Origin: Ktedonobacter robiniae
GTDB lineage: Bacteria; Chloroflexota; Ktedonobacteria; Ktedonobacterales; Ktedonobacteraceae
Direction: 5' to 3'
NCBI RefSeq assembly: GCF_016587375.1
Contig: NZ_BNJG01000003.1
Location: 930,001-994,000, forward strand
Length of the DNA stretch: 64,000 bases
The notes beneath the pieces are model-generated. The model worked only from the letters and a program-made list of their open reading frames with translations, searched no databases and had not been told where the DNA came from. A program made the translations under genes and the position numbers. Positions 47,819-57,438 of this stretch are shown here, piece after piece. Within the stretch, counting starts at the first letter, position 1, and each line of letters starts with the position of its first letter.

Positions 47819-47950
47819 GTAAATCCCGGGATTCTGCGGGAAAAATTGGTATAATTCTGCGGGCCGTTCCCTGCTGAAAGTCCGTGTTTTCAGACTGCTT
47901 GCCCACCCAGATAGCTCTACCAATTTCTCCCGCAGAATCCTGGGATTTAC
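47819..47950. mobile_element. MITE-like element with 33-bp terminal inverted repeats
   Basis: A 132-base unit with 33-base inverted ends differing at two positions (GTAAATCCCGGGATTCTGCG at the left). The 66-base interior has no frame. This is the form of a miniature inverted-repeat element or the joined ends of a lost insertion sequence. A simple target duplication could not be seen. Confidence 0.55.
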
Positions 47951-48162
47951 ATGAGGCTATAACTGATTTTTTAACGCGTTTTACGAAGAACGTGAAAGAT
48001 CAAACAGAGAAGATAGAGAAGGATTTTGATAAATGATAAAGAGCACCACACTTAGAACATTGATACTCTTGCAAGACTCGGTTGTCTCTGTAACTTTTTT
48101 ATTTCACTCCATCTCTGCCTCAGCTCTCCAATGTAACGTAAATCCTGAAAAACATCGGGTTA

Positions 48163-48633
48163 TCAGTGACTGAGTGGTGTTAGCTGTATCTGCTTCGCAA
48201 GCCCGTAGGCGGTCGGGAGATCACTGTCGCTCTCGACAAATACACGACCCATAACGAGCACCGAATTGTTCGGCGAAGAAATCTGTGTCATTCCCTGCGA
48301 CACGGTTCCTTTCCAGCCCGGCACGCTAATGAGGTAATTCGCCAGCCTCGGTTCCCGTGGTGCGTTTGCCGACGTAGGCAAAATCAGTGCCATCCGACGG
48401 ATCTCAGTGAACTGCACGCTGTAGTAACGGCCCGCCATGTCTGGCACGTGCAAAACTTGCGGCCCTTTGGAGAGGTCGAGCCAGCCGCCGATGTAGAGCA
48501 CGTCGTGGGTCCCTGTTGCTAATAAGCTGGAGTTTGACGCCGAGGGCGAAGCGAGATTGGGCACTGCGTAAAGCGTATTGACGGGGATTGGGTCGCCGCC
48601 GAGCCCATGCTGAACTATCGCTCTTTTGATAGT
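48163..48633 (-). pseudogene. DUF1254-family fragment
   Basis: About 156 codons in one frame contain TLYAVPNLASPSA, DVLYIGGWLDLSKGPQVLHV and PDMAGRYYSVQFTEI, the N-terminal hallmark region of DUF1254 proteins. Intact members are over 400 residues with a DUF1214 C-terminal part; here both ends are missing, a stop bounds the 5' side and the best start is an internal GTG. A decayed remnant. Confidence 0.7.
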
Positions 48634-48817
48634 GGTTTAAGGCCGCTCCTGCGGCTGATCCGTCAATGTGGCAAGTCAATTGCATTTGGGTTTAATAAAA
48701 AGAAAGTTTCATAGCACAGGTATTCGCGGGCCAACAGCACCCCAGGCCGTAAAGTATGATATAGTGGCAAAGTATATTGATAAATATCATTTTTATTTTC
48801 TAGAAAAGAGGTCCTTC

Positions 48818-50746
48818 GTGGTCAGGGATACCAACAAACATGAAAGTTTTATTCCGCGCATACCCGTCCAGAGTGAGACCCTCTTTGCCACCTACTTTCC
48901 CGCAACACCAGCGAGCTCACCTGATGGGCGCCAGGTAGCCTATACGCTCTGGTCATTTGAAGGAGAGCAACAGAAAAGGAGCGGGCGCATCTGGCGGGTT
49001 GATACGCAGGGCGGTGAACCAGCCCCCTTTGGTGGAAACAGCAAGAGCGAGTGGGGAGCCAGCTGGTCGCCTGATGGCAAAGAACTGGCCTTCGTGGCCC
49101 TTGATGGCGAGCCAGAGCTCCCACAGCTCTTCGTGCGCACCCTTGATGGGAAAAGCGAAGCCCGGCGTATCTGTAGCATGCCACGAGGATTGGAGGAGCC
49201 AATCTGGTCGCCTGATGGCTCACATATTGGATTTCTTGCGCGTACTGGTCAGGAGTCTGAAAAGGATCCACTGGTCCTGGCGCCCGCCTCACATCAGCGT
49301 CTCTGGGCCGTTCATCGCCACGGCGACACTCCTCGTCCTCTTACTCAGGAGAATATTACGGTCTGGGAGTATGCCTGGTCGCCTGATGGTAAGCACGTGG
49401 CTATTTATTATTCTACTGGCCCAGATGATACCGATTGGTACCGAGGACAGATAGGCATCGTCTCCACGCAGGGGGGCGCGGTGCGGCAGCTAACCGAACT
49501 GACGCGCCAGGCCAGTGGCCTTGCCTGGTCGCCTGATAGTACACGTCTGGCGTATATCTCGGGCGAATGGAGCGATCCCTGTCGCGGCGGGGGAGATATC
49601 TTTGTCATCAATGTCGCGGGAGGCGAGGCACACAACCTCACGCCGGGCATCGATTGTAGCCCAGGCTGGTGCCGCTGGCTCCCCGGGGGCAAGCAATTGC
49701 TCTATGCAGGCTGGTATGGAGCCAACGCCCAGCTTGGACTGATCAATGAGCAGGATGGCGCCATTACCCTGCTAGAGCGCGAGAACCAGGATTGTATCCT
49801 TAATCTCAGCATCGGCTTTCCAGGCGTGAGCGCCGATCTCAAACATCTGGTCGCTGTACGCTCCTCTTCGACTCAGCCCGATGAAGTCTGGCTAGCGGAC
49901 ATTGCTCAGGAGACAGCCCAGTTGGCCTGGAGACGCCTGACCCATGTCAATAAGCTCCAGGAAGAGACGCTGGCTCTGGCACCCAGCCAGGAGATCCGCT
50001 ATCTCAGCGTTGATGGCTGGCTAATTGATGCCATCTATACCCCGCCTCTGTACCAGAGCGGAGATAGCTTGCCCCCTCTCTATGTTGAGGTACATGGCGG
50101 CCCATCCTGGGCGCGCCAGCATAGCTGGTCACCCTTCGTGCAATTCCTGGCGGCGGCAGGCTTCGCGGTCCTGCAACCCAACATGCGCGGTAGCTGGGGA
50201 CATGGGGTTGCCTTCGCAGATGCCGTCCTGGGCGATATGGGTGGCAAAGACTTTCAGGATATCCTACATGGAATCGACTATCTCGTAGAGCAAAAGCTGG
50301 TGAATGGCGAACGTGTCGCCATTGGAGGTTGGAGCAATGGTGGCTTCCTGAGCGGCTGGGCGATTACACAGGAGCCAAAGCGCTTCAAGGCAGCCCTTAT
50401 CGGCGCAGCTATCATTGATTGGATTGGTATGCATGCTGGCTCAAATATTCCCGATGCCGACACGCGCCTGCTTATGCAAAATCCCCTGGAGAATCCCGAG
50501 GCCTACCTGCGAAACTCGCCCCTGGCCTTCGCCGGGCGCATCGAGGCGCCCTCGCTCATCCTGCATGGCGACGCCGATCCAGCCGTTCCCGTGGCTCAGG
50601 CCTACGCCTTCTACCGAGCCCTACGCGAGCGCGGCGTGCCTGTCGAATGCGTTATTTATCCCCGAGAAGGCCATGGACTAAGCGAGCGCAAGCATATCAA
50701 AGACTACTATGAACGCCTACTACGCTGGCTGAAGCGCTATGTATAG
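48818..50746 (+). CDS. S9-family prolyl-oligopeptidase-like serine peptidase
   Basis: A 642-residue peptidase. The first 400 residues are beta-propeller repeats with WSPDG/WSPDS motifs (about six); the C-terminal alpha/beta hydrolase has Ser in IGGWSNGGFLSGW, Asp in LHGDADPAVPVAQAY and His in YPREGHGLSE. This is the acylaminoacyl-peptidase/DPP type that trims short peptides. I choose GTG at 48818 (AGAGG six bases upstream), because the ATG at 48668 would add 50 residues of poor composition. No signal peptide; cytosolic. It is convergent with the ACP gene. Confidence 0.87.
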   Translation: MVRDTNKHESFIPRIPVQSETLFATYFPATPASSPDGRQVAYTLWSFEGEQQKRSGRIWRVDTQGGEPAPFGGNSKSEWGASWSPDGKELAFVALDGEPELPQLFVRTLDGKSEARRICSMPRGLEEPIWSPDGSHIGFLARTGQESEKDPLVLAPASHQRLWAVHRHGDTPRPLTQENITVWEYAWSPDGKHVAIYYSTGPDDTDWYRGQIGIVSTQGGAVRQLTELTRQASGLAWSPDSTRLAYISGEWSDPCRGGGDIFVINVAGGEAHNLTPGIDCSPGWCRWLPGGKQLLYAGWYGANAQLGLINEQDGAITLLERENQDCILNLSIGFPGVSADLKHLVAVRSSSTQPDEVWLADIAQETAQLAWRRLTHVNKLQEETLALAPSQEIRYLSVDGWLIDAIYTPPLYQSGDSLPPLYVEVHGGPSWARQHSWSPFVQFLAAAGFAVLQPNMRGSWGHGVAFADAVLGDMGGKDFQDILHGIDYLVEQKLVNGERVAIGGWSNGGFLSGWAITQEPKRFKAALIGAAIIDWIGMHAGSNIPDADTRLLMQNPLENPEAYLRNSPLAFAGRIEAPSLILHGDADPAVPVAQAYAFYRALRERGVPVECVIYPREGHGLSERKHIKDYYERLLRWLKRYV

Positions 50747-50822
50747 ACAAGGGAGACAAAGTCAGAGGTAAAGAATATGAGAATAGAGCGCTGGTGGATG
50801 CCAACGCCCTATTCTTGATATA

Positions 50823-51083
50823 CTAATCGTTACCAATTAAGCTGGAATCGCCGACCAGTTCACTGAGTGCATGCTGAATATTAGCGATGCTAGAGAAAGA
50901 GGCACGATTGAGAAAGCGAGCGGGAAACTCTACTTCAAATTCATCTTCCAGGGCAAGCATGACATTCACGCTTGCATGAGAAGAGAGCCCGGCATCATAG
51001 AGATTGGCATCGTCGCTCAGCGTGTCTACATTGATTGGTAAACGTGCATTCTCACGTAAGATAGTTCGAATACGTTCATTCAT
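50823..51083 (-). CDS. Dedicated acyl carrier protein of the amino acid:CP ligase pathway
   Basis: An 86-residue carrier protein with YDAGLSSHASVNVMLALEDE; Ser35 (second Ser of LSSH) is the likely phosphopantetheine site, in place of the usual DSL. The sequence differs from the PKS carrier protein at 15720 and resembles those found beside amino acid:carrier-protein ligases. It follows the AcpS gene on the same strand, with the divergent enzyme operon on the other side. Confidence 0.85.
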   Translation of the reverse strand: MNERIRTILRENARLPINVDTLSDDANLYDAGLSSHASVNVMLALEDEFEVEFPARFLNRASFSSIANIQHALSELVGDSSLIGND

Positions 51084-51156
51084 TTTTGTGCTAAGTCCCT
51101 TCTATGAGAGAAGTAAAGAAAGATAAAAACGATATACACACAGGAACATCCAACGT

Positions 51157-51558
51157 TTAGCTGGATACAAGGTCAGCAATCACGATAGCTGTAGCATACT
51201 CTATTTCATGGCTCATGCTGAGAGAAAGAGCATGAATTCCCCGTTGCTCGGCCAGTTCAGCAGCTGTACGATGAAGAACAATATCGCAGGCTCCATCTGA
51301 AGCTCGCCTGACTTCGATCTCACGCCAATCGCCCCAAAAAGGTTCAGGACGCAGGATCTTCACTGTTGCCTCCTTCGCCGCAAAGCGCACAGCGAAGCTC
51401 TGAGCAACCGCTTGAGAACTGGTATGGCTGCAACAATAGGCCTGTTCTTCCTCAGTAAACAGACGGTTCAGGTAGACTTTGCCAAAGCGTTCAATAGATT
51501 CTTGGATATCTTTTACAGGTACGAGATCTATACCCACCCGATATGGTGATGCTTGCAT
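51157..51558 (-). CDS. AcpS-type holo-ACP synthase, second copy
   Basis: A 133-residue protein of normal AcpS length: GIDLVPVKDIQESIERFG, FAVRFAAKEATVKIL and LSMSHEIEYATAIV carry the conserved Asp, Glu, Lys and His. It should attach phosphopantetheine to the carrier protein encoded 73 bases downstream. No ribosome site is obvious before the ATG. A near-perfect promoter lies 49 bases upstream. Confidence 0.87.
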   Translation of the reverse strand: MQASPYRVGIDLVPVKDIQESIERFGKVYLNRLFTEEEQAYCCSHTSSQAVAQSFAVRFAAKEATVKILRPEPFWGDWREIEVRRASDGACDIVLHRTAAELAEQRGIHALSLSMSHEIEYATAIVIADLVSS

Positions 51559-51606
51559 ATATTTGCTATTTTTCGATCGCTATGACGACTTCTTTGAATA
51601 TTGCCC

Positions 51607-51636
51607 ATTATAAAAGTCTTCAATTGTACATGTCAA
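51607..51636 (-). promoter_or_regulatory. Promoter of the AcpS-ACP pair
   Basis: On the minus strand: TTGACA, 18 bases, TATAAT. It starts 49 bases ahead of the AcpS start codon. Confidence 0.75.
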
Positions 51637-51752
51637 TCTTTTCTCTTTTCTAGAGATCGAATATACCGGGTGGGACCAAATGGTAAAAGGACATTGCCTT
51701 GCTATAGTGGTACAGTGCAGCCTCTGAAGCCCTTGCTGGCGATTTTTCTCTG

Positions 51753-51781
51753 TTGACGAAACAGATGGGCTATATTATAGT
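51753..51781 (+). promoter_or_regulatory. Promoter of the acyl-CoA dehydrogenase operon
   Basis: On the plus strand: TTGACG, 17 bases, TATAGT, about 220 bases before the first gene. The two promoters are back to back, so one regulator could govern both transcripts. The rest of 51559-52001 holds no gene. Confidence 0.65.
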
Positions 51782-52001
51782 GTGATAGATAAAGTACGAC
51801 ATATGTCTTACGGTATTGGTATCCATGAGTCTCAGAAACAATGCACAGCTACAGGGTCCCTTGAGGGGTCACATATTGATAAATAAAAATTCCTATTCTA
51901 GATCTATACATCCCATTTTATTCTGCTCTTCGCGTTTACTCAAACTACAATACCTATATCTTTATGCTTCCTAAGCACAGCAAAGGAGACTTATCTCTTT
52001 A

Positions 52002-53201
52002 ATGGAAACTATTCATTCTGTTGCCGAGGTTATTTCAAATCGAGATGACCTGATCCAAAAAGTACGCCATATCGGCAAAACAATCGCTCAACCGGCAGCG
52101 GCCAGTGTGGACAGCGAGGCGCGTTTTCCTCACGAAGCTATAGACGCGCTACGCCAGGCACGTCTCCTCTCGCTCTATATTCCTCGCCAATATGGCGGTG
52201 ACGAATGTAGTTTTAGCGACTTGATTGCAATCGCCCAAACCCTCTCGCAATACTGTGCCTCAACGGCGATGATCTGGGCCATGCATCAGATCCAAGTAGC
52301 CTGCCTGGTCCACCATGAACAAAACTCCCCCTTCTTTCAGCAGTATCTACGCGAGATCGCCGAACGTCAGCTCCTCCTGGCATCAGCCACCTCTGAGGTA
52401 GGCGTGGGCGGGGATATTCGCAGCAGTGTTGCCGCGGTCGAGCAAGATGGAGAAGGCTGCCGCCTCTTCAAAAAAGCCACCACAGTTTCCTATGGCTCAT
52501 ATGCGGATGGTTACCTGGTAACGGCCCGCCGCTCACCTGAAGCGGCTCCCGGCGACCAGGTATTTGTGCTGCTCACCCGTCCTACAACTCAGCTAGAGCA
52601 GACTGGAACCTGGAACACCTTTGGCATGCGTGGCACCTGTAGCCCGGGCTTTAACATCACCTCTACCTTCCCTGCGGAACAAGTTTTGAGCACCTCTTTC
52701 GCGGATGTCGCTCCCCTAACGATGGTCCCCTTCTCGCACCTGCTGTGGGCCGCCTGCTGGCAAGGCATCGCCATTGATGCCTTTTCGCGCGCACGTAAGT
52801 TTATGCAAGCCAAGGCTCGCCAACTCAGGACTACCTCCCTTCCAGGTGATGGCCGACTAGTCGAGGCCAATAGCAACCTGCAATTGATGCGCGCAACGCT
52901 CGCCACCGCGGTGCAGGAATACGAAGACATCCTGCGCGATCCCGAGCATTCGGCAGAAAAAGCCTCCGACATAGGCTATAGCATTCGGCAGAATAACGTC
53001 AAAACTCTTGCCTCACAACTTGTGATACAGGTGGCGCAGCAGGCTCTCTACATTTGCGGCATGGCTGGCTATAAAGAAGATTCTCCCTTTAGCATCGGGC
53101 GCCACTTGCGCGATGCCTACTCCGCCAGCCTTATGATCAGCAATGATCGCCTCAATACCACCAATGCCGCGTTACTACTCGTTCATAAAGAAGAAGAATA
53201 G
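52002..53201 (+). CDS. Acyl-CoA dehydrogenase-like flavoprotein
   Basis: A 399-residue protein with the three-domain dehydrogenase layout: helical N-terminus (FPHEAIDALRQARLLSLYIP and RQYGGDECSF), a middle beta domain with ASATSEVGVGGDIRSS in place of the FAD-contact TEP motif, and a C-terminal helical domain with QALYICGMAGYKEDSPFSIG. In the context of an amino acid:carrier-protein ligase it likely oxidises an aminoacyl group held on the ACP rather than an acyl-CoA. First gene of a four-gene operon with gaps of 17, -4 and 18 bases. Confidence 0.87.
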   Translation: METIHSVAEVISNRDDLIQKVRHIGKTIAQPAAASVDSEARFPHEAIDALRQARLLSLYIPRQYGGDECSFSDLIAIAQTLSQYCASTAMIWAMHQIQVACLVHHEQNSPFFQQYLREIAERQLLLASATSEVGVGGDIRSSVAAVEQDGEGCRLFKKATTVSYGSYADGYLVTARRSPEAAPGDQVFVLLTRPTTQLEQTGTWNTFGMRGTCSPGFNITSTFPAEQVLSTSFADVAPLTMVPFSHLLWAACWQGIAIDAFSRARKFMQAKARQLRTTSLPGDGRLVEANSNLQLMRATLATAVQEYEDILRDPEHSAEKASDIGYSIRQNNVKTLASQLVIQVAQQALYICGMAGYKEDSPFSIGRHLRDAYSASLMISNDRLNTTNAALLLVHKEEE

Positions 53202-53218
53202 AAGGTTGAAAGAAGAAG

Positions 53219-54136
53219 ATGGCGCAAGAGTTTTCAGCCCACGAAAGCACATTTCTTGACCAGTTAATTGCCCATGGTCTACTGATTCCTTCCGGGGTAC
53301 AGGGTATCTATGGCAAAAGCGGCGTAATGGAGAATGTCATTTGCCGTATTGACGAGCTACTAACCGATATCGGGCGCGAGATGGGCGCGGATATTATGCG
53401 CTTCCCACCCGTCATGAACCGAGCAACCGTTGAACAGACAGGCTATATGAAGTCTTTCCCTCAGTTGCTGGGTTCGGTTCACTCCTTCACTGGCAAGCAT
53501 CGCGACCATCAACAGTTGCTGAACGCGATGGAAGAGGGCCAGGACTGGAGCCAATCCCTCCCCTCAACGCAGGATGTCTTGATCCCAGCCGCCTGCTATC
53601 CCGTCTATCCTACCCTCACAGGCACGCTTCCAGAAGATGGACGCTTGGTTGATGTCTGCTGCTTCTGCTTCCGCCACGAGCCTTCGCCCGATCCCGCCCG
53701 CATGCAGTCCTTCCGCCAGCACGAGTTCATTCGCATCGCGGACGCCCACACGGTTGAGCAGTGGCATGGCGCATGGATTAAACGAGGCGACGCGTTCCTG
53801 CGTTCACTGGGCCTGGAGCCAGTAGTCGCACCCGCCAATGATCCCTTCTTCGGTCCCGGCGGACGCCTGCTCGCAGCCAGCCAGCAGGAGCAACAGCTAA
53901 AATTTGAGTTGCTCTCACCCATCAATTCAAGCGAGCATCTGACCGCCATCTCCTCCTGCAATTATCACCAGGACCACTTCGCGAGCAAGTTTGGCATTTA
54001 TACCGCTAGCGGCGAGATCGCGCATACCTCGTGCATCGGCTTTGGCCTGGAACGCATCGCCCTGGCCCTCTTCCGCAAGCATGGGCTGGATACCGCTGAA
54101 TGGCCCGTTGAAGTGCGAAAAAGGTTGGCCGTATGA
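53219..54136 (+). CDS. Amino acid:[carrier protein] ligase (SerRS-like, no tRNA arm)
   Basis: A 305-residue class II aminoacyl-tRNA-synthetase-like enzyme lacking the N-terminal tRNA-binding coiled coil of SerRS. Motif 2 is CFRHEPSPDPARMQSFRQHE and motif 3 GFGLERIALALF; Zn ligands expected in the family are seen as Cys in VDVCCFCF, Glu in RQHEFIR and Cys in ISSCNYHQ. Characterised homologues activate Gly or Ala and transfer it to the phosphopantetheine of a small carrier protein. Its partner is probably the ACP at 50823. Overlaps the next gene in ATGA. Confidence 0.9.
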   Translation: MAQEFSAHESTFLDQLIAHGLLIPSGVQGIYGKSGVMENVICRIDELLTDIGREMGADIMRFPPVMNRATVEQTGYMKSFPQLLGSVHSFTGKHRDHQQLLNAMEEGQDWSQSLPSTQDVLIPAACYPVYPTLTGTLPEDGRLVDVCCFCFRHEPSPDPARMQSFRQHEFIRIADAHTVEQWHGAWIKRGDAFLRSLGLEPVVAPANDPFFGPGGRLLAASQQEQQLKFELLSPINSSEHLTAISSCNYHQDHFASKFGIYTASGEIAHTSCIGFGLERIALALFRKHGLDTAEWPVEVRKRLAV

Positions 54137-55107
54137 AACATCTTGTAACGAGTATCGATGTTGAGAGCTATACACCGCACTGGCTCCATAGCAGCACCAA
54201 TCACTGGCCACAGTCCAACTGTTATGTAGATCTATGGATTGAAATTTTGCATACCCTGCATGTCAATCCCCTGGCCTGCTTCGCCTTTACGCTCTCCATC
54301 GATTTTGAGGGAGATCAGTGGACATTTTTCAAGTTTCCCATTCATGATCTCTTCTTGCTCTACGGCATCGATGTCCAGGAATTGAATATCTGGAACGCGC
54401 TTTTGCCGCAGATCTGTGAGCAGACGGGTCGGGATCGCCTAACGCTTGTGGAGGTCGATGCCTTCTATCTGCCAGATGTGAGCGATACAAATTATCATCG
54501 CATGCATGAGAAGACCACGATTGGTATCCAGTCGATTGATCCCGAGGCACGTGAACTCCATTACTTCCACAACAGCGGCTATTATAGCCTGCAAGGCGAG
54601 GATTTCGATGGCATCTTCCATCCAGATCCACAGGTGGGCAGAACGGCAATTCTCCCTCCCTACGTCGAGTTCGCCAAATTTGATCGTTTACAGCGCCACG
54701 CGGATCAAGAATTGTCTACGTTAGCGCTTGAACTATTACGCGGCTATAGTCGACGCATCCCATCAGCCAATCCCTTCACTACCTATAGCCAGCACTTCCA
54801 GGCGCACCTGGCGATGCTCCCTGACCTGCAAGCCTATCACCAATATGCCTTTGCGACCCTGCGACAGTATGGCGCCTGTTATGCCTATGCCAGTCTCTTC
54901 CTTCAATGGCTGGCAGACTACCAGGGCGCCCATTTCAAAGAGGCCGCGGCTCATCTGGAGGCTATCTCCAGCGGCACCCAGGTCTTCCTGCTGCGGGCCG
55001 CGCGCGTGGTCAGAAACAAGAAACCCCTGGACCATCTCCCCTACTTTGAGGAGATGGCGATGCACTGGGATCAAGCCATGCAGCATATTCTCGCCAACCT
55101 GGCATAG
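54133..55107 (+). CDS. DUF1839-family protein
   Basis: A 324-residue soluble protein: WPQSNCYVDLWIEILH, DQWTFFKFPIHDLFLLYGI, EVDAFYLPDVSDTNYHRMHEK and NSGYYSLQGEDFDGIF. The DTxYxxxHxKT pattern and a Cys near residue 31 suggest a papain-like or transglutaminase-like acyltransferase, similar to butirosin-type acyl-ACP:acceptor transferases (BtrH fold); this is inference. DUF1839 genes are usual neighbours of amino acid:carrier-protein ligases. Likely role: moves the aminoacyl product from the ACP to an acceptor. Confidence 0.82.
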   Translation: MKHLVTSIDVESYTPHWLHSSTNHWPQSNCYVDLWIEILHTLHVNPLACFAFTLSIDFEGDQWTFFKFPIHDLFLLYGIDVQELNIWNALLPQICEQTGRDRLTLVEVDAFYLPDVSDTNYHRMHEKTTIGIQSIDPEARELHYFHNSGYYSLQGEDFDGIFHPDPQVGRTAILPPYVEFAKFDRLQRHADQELSTLALELLRGYSRRIPSANPFTTYSQHFQAHLAMLPDLQAYHQYAFATLRQYGACYAYASLFLQWLADYQGAHFKEAAAHLEAISSGTQVFLLRAARVVRNKKPLDHLPYFEEMAMHWDQAMQHILANLA

Positions 55108-55125
55108 GAAGAAAGAGACAAGGCT

Positions 55126-57438
55126 ATGCATCCCACTTATCAGGCGTCTACGCATCGGCAGATCTCGCTGCACAATGGCTGGGAACTCATCTCAGTTGCT
55201 CCGGGCAGCTATCAAAACCCGGAGCAGCTAGCATCAGAAACCGCGCGCTGGCTTGCGGCCTCTGCACCTGGCACGGTCATGCAGACGCTACAACGCCATC
55301 AGCCCTGGGACTTCAACGCACCTCCAAACGCCGACGAGCATGACTGGTGGTATCACTGCACCTTCGCGGCACCCGCCAGCATGGAGGGAAAACGCTACAC
55401 TCTCGCGTTCGAAGGTCTGGCGACGGTCGCAGATGTCTGGCTGAATGGCAAGCTCATACTCCATGCCGAGAACATGTTCCGAGCCTATGAGGTGGACGTG
55501 ACGCCGCTCCTCACTGAGCGAAACGAACTCTATCTCCATTTTCACGCCCTCGCGGCTCTGCTGGCGCAAAAACGCCCACGTCCACGCTGGCGCACCAACC
55601 TGGTTGAGCAACAGCAACTGCGCTGGTTTCGCACGACGCTGCTAGGCAAAATTCCTGGCTGGTCGCCTCCCATCCAGGCGGTTGGTCCCTGGCAACCAAT
55701 CTCCCTGGTGGAGCGCTCGACCCTCGCCATAGAACACCTGCACATCCACCCGAAGGTACAAGAGAATACGGGTGTCGTGAGCCTGGATCTCCAGGCCAGG
55801 AGCCTGGATGGAGGCGTGCCAAACCATGCCACGCTACGTGTTGGCGAGACCACTGTTGCCTTACAGGTGCAAACCGATACGTCAGTCACCTTTGCCCTTA
55901 CCGGCGAGGCCCGGCTCAATGATGTCGCGCTATGGTGGCCACATACCCATGGGCAGCAACCACGCTATCCCGCCACCATTCAGCTTTATTATCCAGATAC
56001 CGTGGCGGAGATAGATTGTGGTTTGCTGGCCTTCCGCACACTTGAGCTCTGCACTGAACAAGAAGACTTCAGCCTCCGCGTCAATGGAGAAGCCATCTTT
56101 TGTCGCGGCGCCTGCTGGACGCCTCTCAACATTGTGACCCTCACAGCCTCCCCACAGGAGTACCGCGAGGCACTTCTGAGCGCTAAAAATGCTGGCATGA
56201 ACATGATCCGCGTCGGTGGCACGATGGTCTATGAGGATGAGGCCTTCTATACCCTCTGCGACGAGCTGGGCATCCTGGTCTGGCAGGATTTTATGTTCGC
56301 CAATATGGAGTATCCAGTCACGCAGGAGAATTTCCTCGCCAACGTGCGGACTGAGTGTGAGCAGGTGCTACAACGCCTGCAACGGCATGCATCACTCGCA
56401 CTCTTGTGTGGCAATAGCGAGATCGCGCAACAGGTCGCGATGCTAGGTCTGCCCGAGGAGCGCTGGAGTAACACCTTCTTCGACCAGCTCCTGCCAGAAC
56501 TCTGCCAGAGCTACACAGACGTCCCCTACTTGTCATCGACGCCAAATGGGGGCGCACTCCCGTTTCAGGTCAATGCGGGGACCTCAAACTATCAAGGCGT
56601 AGGGGCCTATCTGCGACCGCTGGAGGATGCGCGCCAGAGTGGAGTACGCTTTGTCACCGAGTGCCTCTCCTTCGCCAATATCCCTGAAGATCAGACGCTT
56701 GACCTGTTCTTGAAACCCAATCAGTCGCCCGTCCATCATCCCAGGTGGAAGGCACGTGTGCCACGCGACAACGGCCCCGGCTGGGACTTCGACGATATCC
56801 GCGACTACTATCTGGAGAAGCTCTTCCGCGTTGAGCCTATGAAACTGCGCTACGCGGACATGCAGCGCTACCTAGCGCTGGGGCGCGTCACCACGGGCGA
56901 AGTCATGGCCTCCGTCTTTGCTGAATGGAGGCGCCAGCGCTCCTCCTGTCAGGGGGGGCTGATCTGGTTCTATCGCGACCTCTGGCCAGGAGCAGGCTGG
57001 GGCGTCATAGACTCCACGGGCTATCCCAAGGCGCCCTACTACTACTTGCGTCGCGTGCTGGCTCCCACTACCTGTTTCTTCACGGACGAGGGATTGAGTG
57101 GGCTGAGTCTACATCTTGTCAACGACACAGAGCACAACATCCCCTCCGTGGTACAGCTCACACGCTATCGCCTGCCAGGCACGCTACTGGAGACAGCAAA
57201 CGCTGAAATCCTACTGCCCGCGCGCGGTGCGCAAGAACTGCACACTGAAAAGCTCTTTGGGCATTTCCTGGATCTGACCTACGCCTTCCGCTTTGGTCCA
57301 CCGGGACAGGACCTCGTGGTTGCTACCCTAAGCGCCCAGGAGACAGGCCAGGTGCTTGGAGAAGCCTTCTACTTCCCCCAGGGCCTGCCCAACACCCGCG
57401 AGCACTCTGTTGGCCTACAAGCCCACGCCCACCCCTAG
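55126..57438 (+). CDS. GH2-family glycosidase (beta-mannosidase-like)
   Basis: A 770-residue protein with the GH2 order: sugar-binding jelly roll (about 55-165, FEGLATVADVWLNGKLILHA), immunoglobulin-like domain, then a TIM barrel with IRVGGTMVYEDEAFYTLCDE and WQDFMFANMEYP. The acid/base Glu lies in LLCGNSEIAQQ and the likely nucleophile Glu in RFVTECLSF; both motifs deviate from classical beta-mannosidases. No signal peptide, so cytosolic. Being last in the operon it may act on a glycosylated intermediate or remove a sugar from the product. Confidence 0.85.
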   Translation: MHPTYQASTHRQISLHNGWELISVAPGSYQNPEQLASETARWLAASAPGTVMQTLQRHQPWDFNAPPNADEHDWWYHCTFAAPASMEGKRYTLAFEGLATVADVWLNGKLILHAENMFRAYEVDVTPLLTERNELYLHFHALAALLAQKRPRPRWRTNLVEQQQLRWFRTTLLGKIPGWSPPIQAVGPWQPISLVERSTLAIEHLHIHPKVQENTGVVSLDLQARSLDGGVPNHATLRVGETTVALQVQTDTSVTFALTGEARLNDVALWWPHTHGQQPRYPATIQLYYPDTVAEIDCGLLAFRTLELCTEQEDFSLRVNGEAIFCRGACWTPLNIVTLTASPQEYREALLSAKNAGMNMIRVGGTMVYEDEAFYTLCDELGILVWQDFMFANMEYPVTQENFLANVRTECEQVLQRLQRHASLALLCGNSEIAQQVAMLGLPEERWSNTFFDQLLPELCQSYTDVPYLSSTPNGGALPFQVNAGTSNYQGVGAYLRPLEDARQSGVRFVTECLSFANIPEDQTLDLFLKPNQSPVHHPRWKARVPRDNGPGWDFDDIRDYYLEKLFRVEPMKLRYADMQRYLALGRVTTGEVMASVFAEWRRQRSSCQGGLIWFYRDLWPGAGWGVIDSTGYPKAPYYYLRRVLAPTTCFFTDEGLSGLSLHLVNDTEHNIPSVVQLTRYRLPGTLLETANAEILLPARGAQELHTEKLFGHFLDLTYAFRFGPPGQDLVVATLSAQETGQVLGEAFYFPQGLPNTREHSVGLQAHAHP

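Noticed and set aside
53219..54136. Ordinary seryl-tRNA synthetase
   Set aside because: At 305 residues it lacks the N-terminal tRNA-binding arm, and its neighbours (ACP, AcpS, DUF1839) are those of carrier-protein ligases.
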